Positions 45,601 to 57,600 of a stretch of 64,000 nt of DNA are shown here, piece by piece (the stretch's first letter is position 1; every line of letters starts with the position of its first letter). The notes under the pieces were generated by a model. The model was not told the DNA's origin. It worked only from the letters and a program-made list of their open reading frames with translations, and did not search any database. The stretch covers positions 2,852,001 to 2,916,000 of the forward strand of contig NC_135355.1 in NCBI RefSeq assembly GCF_051622035.1. The letters are read 5' to 3'. The DNA comes from Arctopsyche grandis. Taxonomy: Eukaryota > Arthropoda > Insecta > Trichoptera > Hydropsychidae. A program made the translations under genes and the position numbers.

Positions 45601-48600
45601 ACGTTTTAATATCGAAATTAGTATTGTAACCTTCTTATATTCCTCAAATACATAGATAAAGTCATGGGTTGGTCATACCCGAATTTTTTTTCTGTTGCGT
45701 CAGATAAATACATATATATTATGATAATTGTATCTTATACATTAATATATTACTGAGAAATACCTAAAATATGAACTCTGTATTTAGTATATTTACAGAG
45801 ATATTCACATAATTAGAGTAGATGTCGACTTTGTTTACATCACCAGTAAGGAAATTTTTAATGTCACTTATATACTGCAATAAAAATATCTTTTCAAAGA
45901 ACATTTCGAAAAATTTGTAAAAATTGGTTTATCTTTACTATGTATTATATTTTTAACCGATGATACACGTGAATGAATTTCAGCCTGTACCAGAGCCAAT
46001 GAGATATATTCAAAGTGTGGCGACGACGACTGTCAACCAACATGCTCAAGGCAAGACGTTTCTAAATGCACTCGTACATGCAGAAAGCCTTCTTGTATTT
46101 GTCAAAAAGGATACGTAAAAAATGATGAAGGAGAATGTGTTCAACCTCCGCAATGCCGTTAGTGAATGAGTCGCTCCACAATTCTGATTATAAATCAAAA
46201 TTCTTGTTCTTATTTGTTCTTGTATATATTATAGCCTGTCCGGGTCCCAATGAGAGATATTCTGCCTGCGGTGACAATGGATGCCAACCAACTTGCGCTA
46301 TACAGGTAATAACTGGATGTACTCCTACTTGCAGAGCACCCAGATGTATTTGTCAAACGGGCTATGTGAGAAATGCAGTTGGAGTGTGCGTTCCACCATC
46401 TCAGTGCCGTAAGTGAATGGGTCCCTACAAAATATTGATTTTAAATGAAATTTCCTGCCATAAATATAAGCTAAACTGTATTTCAGCCTGTCTCGGTCAA
46501 AATGAAAGGTATTCTGCGTGCGGTGACGATGGGTGCCAGCCTACTTGCGCTGTACAGGTAATCACTGGATGCAATCCTACTTGCAGAGCACCCAGATGTA
46601 TTTGTCAAAATGGCTATGTAAGAAATGCAGCTGGAGTGTGCGTTCGACCCCCTCAATGCCGTGAGTGAATGGGTCCATACAAAATATTGATGTGAAATAA
46701 AACTTTCAGCCATAATTATAAGCGGGACTTTATTTCAGCCTGCACCGGTCCCAATGAGAGATATTCTGCGTGTGGTGACGATGGCTGCCAACCAACTTGC
46801 GCTGTACAAGTAATCACCGGATGCAGTCCTACTTGCGGAACACCCAGATGTATTTGTCAAAATGGCTATGTAAGAAATGCAGCTGGAGTGTGCGTTCCAC
46901 CACCTCAGTGCCGTGAGTGAATGGGTCCATACAAAATATTGATTTGAAATAAAAATTTCAGCCATAATTATAAGCGGGACTTTATTTCAGCCTGCCCCGG
47001 TCCCAATGAGAGATATTCTGCGTGCGGTGACGATGGCTGCCAACCAACTTGCGCTGTAAAAGTAATCACCGGATGCAGTCCTACTTGCGGAACACCCAGA
47101 TGTATTTGTCAAAATGGCTATGTAAGAAATGCAGCTGGAGTGTGCGTTCCACCACCTCAGTGCCGTGAGTGAATGGGTCCATACAAAATATTGATTTGAA
47201 ATAAAACTTTCAGCCATAATTAAAAGCGGGACTTTATTTCAGCCTGCCCCGGTCCCAATGAGAGATATTCTGCGTGCGGTGACGATAACTGCCAACCAAC
47301 TTGCGCTGTACAAGTAATCACCGGATGCAGTCCTACTTGCGGAACACCCAGATGTATTTGTCAAAATGGCTATGTAAGAAATGCAGCTGGAGTGTGCGTT
47401 CCACCACCTCAGTGCCGTGAGTGAATGGGTCCATACAAAATATTGATTTGAAATAAAACTTTCAGCCATAATTATAAGCGGGACTTTATTTCAGCCTGCC
47501 CCGGTCCCAATGAGAGATATTCTGCGTGCGGTGACGATGGCTGCCAACCAACTTGCGCTGTAAAAGTAATCACCGGATGCAGTCCTACTTGCGGAACACC
47601 CAGATGTATTTGTCAAAATGGCTATGTAAGAAATGCAGCTGGAGTGTGCGTTCCACCACCTCAGTGCCGTGAGTGAATGGGTCCATACAAAATATTGATT
47701 TGAAATAAAACTTTCAGCCATAATTAAAAGCGGGACTTTATTTCAGCCTGCCCCGGTCCCAATGAGAGATATTCTGCGTGCGGTGATGATAACTGCCAAC
47801 CAACTTGCGCTGTACAAGTAATCACCGGATGCAGTCCTACTTGCGGAACACCCAGATGTATTTGTCAAAATGGCTATGTAAGAAATGCAGCTGGAGTGTG
47901 CGTTCGACCCCCTCAATGCCGTGAGTGAATGGGTCCATACAAAATATTTATTTGAAATAAAACTTTCAGCCATAATTATAAGCGGGACTTTATTTCAGCC
48001 TGCACCGGTCCCAATGAGAGATATTCTGCGTGCGGTGACGATGGCTGTCAACCGACTTGCGCTGTACAAGTAATCACCGGATGCAGTCCTACTTGCGGAA
48101 CACCCAGATGTATTTGTCAAAATGGCTATGTAAGAAATGCAGCTGGAGTGTGCGTTCCACCACCTCAGTGCCGTGAGTGAATGGGTCCATACAAAATATT
48201 GATTTGAAATAAAACTTTCAGCCATAATTAAAAGCGGGACTTCATTTCAGCCTGCCCCGGTCCCAATGAGAGATATTCTGCGTGCGGTGACGATGGCTGC
48301 CAACCAACTTGCGCTGTACAAGTAATCACCGGATGCAGTCCTACTTGCAGAACACCCAGATGTATTTGTCAAACAGGCTTTGTGAGAAATGCAGCTGGAT
48401 TATGTGTTCGACCGTCTCAGTGCCGTGAGTGAACGAGTCCCTACAACAATTTATTTATAGTCTAAGTTCCTGTCATAATTATATGCGAAACTGTATTTAA
48501 GCCTGTCCTGGTCCCAATGAGAGGTATTCTGCGTGCGGTGACGATGGTTGCTAACCAACTTGCACAAGGCAAGACGTGTCTGGATGCACGTCTACTTGTG

Positions 48601-51600
48601 GAACTCTCAATAGTGCAATCGTTCGTATTTTCCGTATTGCCGAATAATGCAACTATCATCTTAATACACAAAAAAGGTGATAAAAGCGATATCAAGAACA
48701 ACCGACCCATTATTTTACTTTCAGCGATCTACAAGCTCTTCACGAAGGTTATTACAGAAAGGCTGAAGAATATCCTCGACGAGAACCAACCTATAGAACA
48801 GGCAGGGTTTAGGGCAAATTTCAGCACAATGGACCACCTCCAAGTAGTTGGCGAACTAATCGAGCGCGCCAACGAATATCAACGGCCATTGTGCCTAGGT
48901 TTCGTCGATTATGAGGAAGCCTTCGATACAGTTAGCCATAATGCAGTACTTAACGCTCTACAAACACAGAAAGTGCCGGAACCCTATGTGAGGCTGTTAG
49001 CTGCAATATATAAGAATGCCACAGCTTCGGTTAAAATTTTTTCAGGTACAGATAGATTTTGCATAGGAAATGGAGTAAGACAAGGAGATACAATCTCGCC
49101 CAAGTTATTCAATGCAGTGCTTGAGGGAGTTTTCAGGAACTTGGATTGGGACACAGCCGGAGTAAGCATCAACGGTCGTTTCTTGAGTCACCTTCGGTTC
49201 GCAGACGATATAGTTTAAGTATTTCGTGATTCATCTGACCTAATTAACAGACTAACACAGCTGGACAGGAAAAGTAGAAAAGTAGGATTAAAAACTAACG
49301 TAGATAAGACCAAACTAATGTTCAATAGTTATTGCATGCCTGATAGCATCCCATTACATGATAAACCAGTAGAAGTAGTAAATAATTAGTCAAATAATTG
49401 ACATGACTGCTAGTAAAGATTAAGAGATAAAGAGACGTATGAAATTAGGATGGAGTGCATTTGGACGGATGAACGCTGTTTTTAAATCAAAAATGCCGCT
49501 CTGCCTGAAGAAAACGATCTTTGATCAATGCGTTTTGGCAGTGATAACGTATGGATGTGAAACTTGGACACTGAACGCCAAGATGCTACATAAAATCCAA
49601 TGCACTCAAAGAAGTATGGAACGCTGTATGCTTGGCATAACGAGGAAAGACAGAAAACGGAACACGTGGGTGAGAAGTATGACAAGAGTAGTGGACATAG
49701 TGGATAGAGTGAAGAGATTGAAATGGCAATGGGCGGGTCATGTAGCTAGGAGGATGGACGAAAGGTGGACAAAAGAAGTCCTTGAATGGTACCCGAGAGA
49801 ATGCAAAAGGGTAAAAGGAAGACCGCAAGGAAGATGGGTGAACGAAATTAGAAAAATGTGCGGGGTGAGATGGATGAGTGATGCGCAAAACAGAGACGAG
49901 TGGAAGCGTGTTGGAAAAATCTTTGTGCGTAAGCACGATAAATCGATCCCGATATTTATCCGAGATATAAATAGTCTTATTAATATAAAGTAATATTACT
50001 TATTATTTTTGTATTCATGTTATATATAACTACTGTGTTCGTAGGTTTTTCTTTATTTTATCAAAATATCAACAGATGTATGTAAGACTAAAATTTCCAA
50101 TATCCACCTTCATGTACTTCTAATAATGTTGACATCATCTGCCTTACTGAAACCAACTTTGATGATTCTATACTTAACGAAGAATTGTTTGATGATAGAT
50201 ACATACATATGTAGTTTACCGTAGGGACAGAGATATCTTAAATAGCTCCATAAATGAGGGTGAAGGTTTGCTCTTAGCAATAAAAAAACATTTTAACTCT
50301 TTTAGGCTATTATCCTGGGAAAGCACTTTTAAAGATCTTTGGATTAGGATATATCTTAATTGTAATTATATTTTTAACAATGTTTTAGTGTACCTTCCCC
50401 CTAATTTAAATATTAACATTCTACAAGCTTTTTATTACAAATGTGATAATTTGTTTTCTAATACTGATACCAAAAATGAATTCATTATTGTTGGTGATTT
50501 TAATATTCCTAATATTGTTTGACCAAAAGACTCTAGTTGCACTAAAATTTTCATAAATAATCCCATTGATTCTAAATCGTCCTTATTATTCAATATTATG
50601 GCTTGTGATCATTTATGTCAATATAATTATATAAAAAAACTGTAATCGTCGTATTTTGGACTTATTCTTATGTAGCTTTGTACCATCTGGTTCAGTGGTT
50701 CCCAACCTGTGTTACGCGTACCACTTGTTGGTACACGGTTGATGGTTAGTAGTACGTGAAAAAATAAATGTATATAAAAAACTTTAGTAAAAAAACTATA
50801 TTAAAAAACTGAAGTAAAATAAATGTATATAAACAAATAATGTACTAAAATATAATAAATAATTAGATAAATATATAATAAATTAAATACAACAACAAAA
50901 GTACAAATGTGTGGGATTAAAATTTCAATCGAAATGATTTCAATGATTGGGGTTTCATTCAAAATTATGATCCCGGCTTAAACTAATGTAATTAAATATA
51001 TTACTGTTGCGTCGGGGTGGGTGGAGGATCCAAGTCAAAGGCAAACAGTCGTTTCACAGCATTTATTGATGATTAAGGAGATACACGCACTGTCAGTGCT
51101 CAGTCCAGAATGACCTTATATCGCCTTAGTATCGCCTTATAAGGGATAAATCCCTCAGGACATCTTCGACGTCTAATTTGTTTACCTATTTTTATGGTTA
51201 CGTACGGATATGTCTTCCCACGATATTCCCACGACACGGTACAGGTCAATTCTGCGAAAGGACCAATTTAGCCAACTCGGTCGTCATTGTTTAGCCCTCA
51301 TGCACTTAGCTTGTCACTAATCCTTAAAACCACTTACACCGGTCACACGGTCTCTCAGGACGCTACCCGGCCTAATCCGATCGCAATTACTCGGCGGCTC
51401 TTTTTAGTATACGTAACATTACTAAGAGGTTTTTTCAGCTTTAATTACATATTTTGCTGAAAGAAAGCCTTGGAAGGTTAACTTTTGAAAAATGATCATT
51501 TTATTTATTTATTTTCATCTACACCTGGGATTGGGAAATCGTGTTTTGCTGCCGGTCCCGAGACCGGTTTTTTAAAAAAAATTCTAGGGGCGCTTGGAAA

Positions 51601-54600
51601 AAATTTCCTGAGAGTGTTATAGGGTATAAAACCGGCATTGAATATACTGCAACTGAAAATACACTTTGACTGTAACATATATAAAATATTTTCGTATTCA
51701 GAGCATTTATTTTTAATTTTCAAACCTGAACTATAGTCATTTTTGACGACCGGCTTAAATTCATTACTTACACTGTGGTATAAGATAGATTATTAGCATT
51801 ATTTTTTTAGATAAATGTATTTTTTAAAATTTGTGCTAATCGCGAATGTGAACAAACCTGAGATTGAGAACAAAAATGAACTGAGAAACAAAAAATTGCC
51901 TGAGAGTGCCATAGGGTGTAAGACCGGCATTGAATATACTGCAACTGAAAATACACTTTGACTGTAACATATATAAAATATTTTCAGGATTTTATAGGAA
52001 TTCGCGAAATAAATTTGTGACAAAGAACAAATGCGGTTCGTTCGACCACCACATTTAGCCATAGACTGAAAAAATAAGCTGAAAATAAATTTAAGCTTAA
52101 TACCAAGTTATGTATAAAATTTGGTAAGCATCCGTCAACCGGAAATGATAGTTTACTCTTGTTCGATTTTTCTTCCACTATTTTTTTTGACCCCTTAAAC
52201 ATGTGTGTACATTACAAAAAAAATCAAGTATAATTCTTATATCAATTTGATGATAAAATAAAAAATAAAAAATCACTAAATTTTATAAACCGGAAGTGGA
52301 ATTTTTCCTCTTAGAAAGGTCAAAAATGTTGTTGCCACTATTCTGTCCACACGTCTGAACGTATCACGCTGAAAATTTATATTTGCATTATTTATGTGCT
52401 AACTTACAGCTGATTAGGTTTTGGTCAGATTTCGTAAACCAGAAGTAGTATTTTTTTTTAAAACAATATTTCATTATTTTATTTTGACCTTTTAAATTAT
52501 TTTAATTATTTTGATATGTATTGTGTATAATACTGATTTTAAGTAAGAAAAAAAAAATTGAACGCAATACGACAACCGGAAGTAAAATTTTTGACTTGTG
52601 CAAGTTTCCATACATTTGCGCTCAATTTGTATCGAAAATGCTGTCATAGCTATTAGTATTTTTTTATAATGCTGCCAGTATGTGTGAATGTGTCTGTACG
52701 GTTCAATATAGAATTTTGTTTTGTGACCGTCTTATATTCCTCAAATACATTGATAAAGTCATGGGTTGGTCACATCTGAATTTTTTTTCAATGCTACTTG
52801 GAAAGGCTTAGCGGGTAGTATTCTTGTTTATTTTTAACATATTCAATTAGTACAAAATAACGCCTATCAGCGTGTTTCAGGCTCATGGACTTATTGGCAA
52901 AACGCCAATTGGCATTGGTCGGCATTAAAAGGGTTAGCTGATCATTGTTGACTTGAAATATTGTATTCCGACTTTTATCTTTTCGATTTCGTTTTCAGCT
53001 CCACCGACTTGTCCAAAACCTAATCAAATGTTTTCCACGTGCAACGATCAGTGTCAACCGACATGTACAACCATTTTCAAACCGAAACACGTCACCGGTT
53101 GTATTCCAGTCTGTACAGTTCCGGGATGTGTCTGTGTTCCAGGATATGTTAAAAATGCTGCTGGAGATTGCGTCCGCCCTGAAAATTGTCGTAAGTTAAA
53201 GAATCAGTTTTATAACATTCAAATAATCGAATTTCATTTTAAATCACGTTCTCCTAAATCACTGGCTGAAAATCATCGGGCAATTCTATGTTTCACGGTT
53301 TGTTATTTTGACACTTTTCGGACAATTTATCGCGGGAAATACGTCGATTCATTGCCCAGCAGATTGCTCGATTGCTTGAGCAATTTATTTTTATTTTTAT
53401 TTTAATACACATATACCACAGTGTCTTCACAGGTTACCCCCATATAGGACACTGCGGCCAGATTATATGTACATGAATAATACAAATTTTGTATAAACAT
53501 ATACATATAAAAACACATCTCATTTTATTTAATAAACATTCACATTCTACCCAAAAAATAATAATAATGATGAAGAAAATAAAAAACAATGAGAATTTTA
53601 TATGAAAGAAAATTTAATAGGTTTAATTAATAGGCTAATCGATAATTTTCCCAAATACCTTTTTTAACGACGAGCAACTTTTGTTTAGATGATACGCTCA
53701 AAACTTAGTGCATAGCTAGATAATAAAATACTTTATTTTACAAATAAATATTTCATTTTTTATATGGCTTTGCTTTTTATCAAAGTAATCTCAAAATAGA
53801 ATTTGAAAAAAATATTTTTGTTTAAAAATGAGCAATAAGTTACACCCTAAAACGTTATTAGTATCGCCTGCTAGGCCAATTATTATAGCAAGCAATTTAC
53901 CGAGTGACTTATTGCTCGATAAATTTCCCGGCGAAAGTTCTCCTTAGCGTTGTAAATAATTATTCGGAAAATATACAAAATCGTCCGAATGATACTGTTG
54001 TTGTCGATTAAATATATATGTATACTCATACATATGCATATATATGGACATTCATACATATGTAGGTATACAGGAGTCTGGAATTGGAGTCGCAGTAAAA
54101 TATCAAAAAAATTCGGCTCCTTTTTGTATTATTAAATTTAATTATTAGTATTACGGTATACGTCAAATAAGACTCAACTAATAAATTGAAATTTAATAAT
54201 TTATTTATAAAAATAATTTTTGAAAATAACTGTTATTTTAACTATGTATGTACATACATAAGTTGGCAAGAAAAGTCGATCTATCAAAATGCGTACAAGT
54301 TTGAGTCGGAAAATTTTGAATGGACTCCACAGCTCTGTATATGTATGTACAAATATGAAATTAAATTTAAAAAAAATTTAATTTTTATTGTTTTTTTTTA
54401 TTTTGTTCTTAATTTTTTCTCTTTAAATATTATGAGTAACATGTGAACGTTTGTTAAAAAAATTGAAATGTGTCATTATACATTTTATATGTATGTTTGT
54501 ATCTTCTAATATATAATTTTGAAAGAGACTTTGTATGTACATAAGTTTGTATGTAAGTATTTTTGGTTGGGAACAGTGAAAACAAGTCAAATTTTCTATG

Positions 54601-57600
54601 ACAGCGATTCGATTGGTTGAAAAAATTTTTTTTCGATTCAAATAAATTTAATTAAAAACAAATGAATATTAACTATTAGATTCGTCATGTTTAAGCTGTT
54701 TATGTTACAAATGCTAGGCAAAGCTAGATAAAACTAGTGTTTATATAAAATGTGTATTATTTATGTATTATCTGGCCGCAGTTTATTTAAATAAAAATTA
54801 AATAAAACAAAATATACATACATATTCGATCAAATGTTAACTTTCAGCTCCACCCTCCTGTTCTGGACAGAATGAAGTGTTTACTGAATGCGGTGGAATT
54901 GGTTGTGACGCTAATTGTCCGACAACATTCGGTCTTCGAACGATTCAAAGATACGTAACATTTGCTGGCAGGGCAATTTGTTCATCGTCATGTTCGACTC
55001 CAGCTTGCGTGTGCGCTCCAGGATACATGAGAAATCCAAGTGGACAGTGCGTCCTGACAACAGATTGTCGTAAGAAGTCTAATGCATACATATAAAATAA
55101 ATTCTTATTCTGAAAATGTTGGATTATTTAAAATAAATAAATACATTTAATTATCAGCTCCACCGATATGTACGCATGCAAATGAAGTGTACACCAAATG
55201 TGGAGGTCCAGGTTGTGAAGCAACGTGTCCGACAGTGTTTGGTGGTAGGACCTTACAACAATTTGAGTATATAATTGGCAAAACTACTTGTCCAGCTGGT
55301 TGCTCGACTCCTGCTTGTGTCTGTGCTCCAGGATACAAGAGGGACACAACTACAAGACTGTGTGTCAGGATTGCGGCTTGTCGTAAGTACTCTGTCGGTT
55401 ACAACTATGTTTGTTAATTAAGTCTGTGAGATGTTTTTGTATAAAACATAATTTTCAGCGCCACCTTCATGTACCGGTTCAAATGAGGTCTATACACCTT
55501 GTGGTGGTCCCGGTTGTGACGCAACATGTCCAGCAGTGTTTGGTGGTCGTATGATTCAACGATTTGAATATATTACGGGCAGAGCGACATGTATAGCAGG
55601 ATGCTCTACTCCGGCTTGTGTATGTGCTCCAGGTTACATGAGAGATCCAGCTACCGGGCAGTGCGTTCTGACGCCAGATTGTCGTAAGTTTTGCAACCGA
55701 AAATAGGCTAAACTCCATTTTGAGATGATCATTAGTTGTAAATAAACATGTTTTTAGCTCCACCATCATGTTCCGGTTCCCATGAGGTATACACCGCTTG
55801 TGGAGGTCCTGGTTGTGATCCAACTTGCCCGACGGTATTCGGTGGTCGGACTATACAACAATTAATGTACATAACCGAAAAAGCAACTTGTCCAGAGGGT
55901 TGCTTTACACCTGCTTGCGTGTGTGCTCCAGGATACACTAGGGACTCAATAACTGGGCAGTGCGTTTTGACTACTGCCTGTCGTAAGTACTTGTGAATTT
56001 CATAATATATATTTTTCTAACATGGTAAAGCGGCGATAGTAAATTGGGAATATTTTTTTAGCACCACCATCATGTAATGGTGACAATGAAGTATATACTT
56101 TATGTGGTGGTGCTGGATGTGACTCTATATGTCCTTTGGTATTTGGGAGCCAAACTATAAAACGATTTGAATATATTACGGGCAGGGCGACTTGTATAGC
56201 AGGATGCTCCACTCCGGCTTGTGTATGTGCTCCAGATTACATGAGAGATCCTGCTACTGGGCACTGCGTTCTGACTCCAGATTGTCGTAAGTTTTGGAAG
56301 CGAAAATAGGCTAAACTCCATTTTGAGATGATCGTTATAAATAAAAATGTTTTAAGCTCCACCATCATGTTCCGGTTCCCATGAGGTATACACCGCTTGT
56401 GGAGGTCATGGTTGTGAAGCAATTTGTCCATTGGTATTTAGTGGTCGTACGATACAGCAATTTAAGTATATTAGTGGGAAAACTACTTGCTCGACGGGAT
56501 GCTCCACTCCAGCTTGCGTGTGTGCGGAAGGATACACGCGGAATTCTGCTACTGGGCAGTGCGTTCTGACCCCAGATTGCCGTAAGTTTTGCATCTAAAA
56601 TAAATCATGTACCTTATTGAATTTACGGATGGTTGTAATTATAAATATTTTAGCTCCACCATCATGTACTGGTTCAAATGAAATATATACTTCTTGCGGA
56701 GGAACTGGTTGTGATCCAACTTGCCCGACGGTATTCGGTGGTCGGACTATACAACAATTAATGTACATTACCGGAAAAGCAACTTGTCCAGAGGGTTGCT
56801 TTACACCCGCTTGCGTGTGTGCTCCAGGATACACTAGGGACTCAATAACTGGGCAGTGCGTTCTGACAACTGCCTGTCGTAAGTACTTGTGAATTTCATA
56901 ATATATATTTTTCTAATATGATAAAGCGGCGATAGTAAATTGGGAATATTTTTTTAGCACCACCATCATGTAATGGTGACAATGAAGTATATACTTTATG
57001 TGGTGGTGCTGGATGTGACTCTATATGTCCTTTGGTATTTGGGAGCCAAACTATAAAACGATTTGAATATATTACGGGCAGGGCGACTTGTATAGCAGGA
57101 TGCTCTACTCCGGCTTGTGTATGTGCTCCAGATTACATGAGAGATCCTGTTACTGGACAGTGCGTTCTGACACCAGATTGTCGTAAGTTTTGCAACCGAA
57201 AATAGGCTAAACTCCATTTTGAGATGATCATTAGTTGTAAATAAACATGTTTTTAGCTCCACCATCATGTTCCGGTTCCCATGAGGTATACACCGCTTGT
57301 GGAGGTCCTGGTTGTGATCCAACTTGCCCGACGGTATTCGGTGGTCGGACTATACAACAATTAATGTACATAACCGGAAAAGCAACTTGTCCAGAGGGTT
57401 GCTTTACACCTGCTTGCGTGTGTGCTCCAGGATACACTAGGGACTCAATAACTGGGCAGTGCGTTTTGACTACTGCCTGTCGTAAGTACTTGTGAATTTC
57501 ATAATATATATTTTTCTAACATGGTAAAGCGGCGATAGTAAATTGGGAATATTTTTTTAGCACCACCATCATGTAATGGTGACAATGAAGTATATACTTT

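Noticed and set aside
46483-48225. Repeated minus-strand ORFs of 76 aa in array 1
   Set aside because: They are antisense shadows of the TIL exons. The plus strand has cysteine-patterned domains with correct splice sites; the minus frames have no domain and depend on the repeat unit.
48517-48640. N-terminal part of the ORF starting at 48517 as a fusion of TIL and RT
   Set aside because: That frame reads the TIL relic out of frame before entering the LINE; the fusion is an accident of insertion.
53953-54850. A missing TIL exon between 53190 and 54848
   Set aside because: I searched by eye for the CG..GCQ core and GYVRN tail in all frames and found none; the stretch has only repeats and AT-rich DNA.
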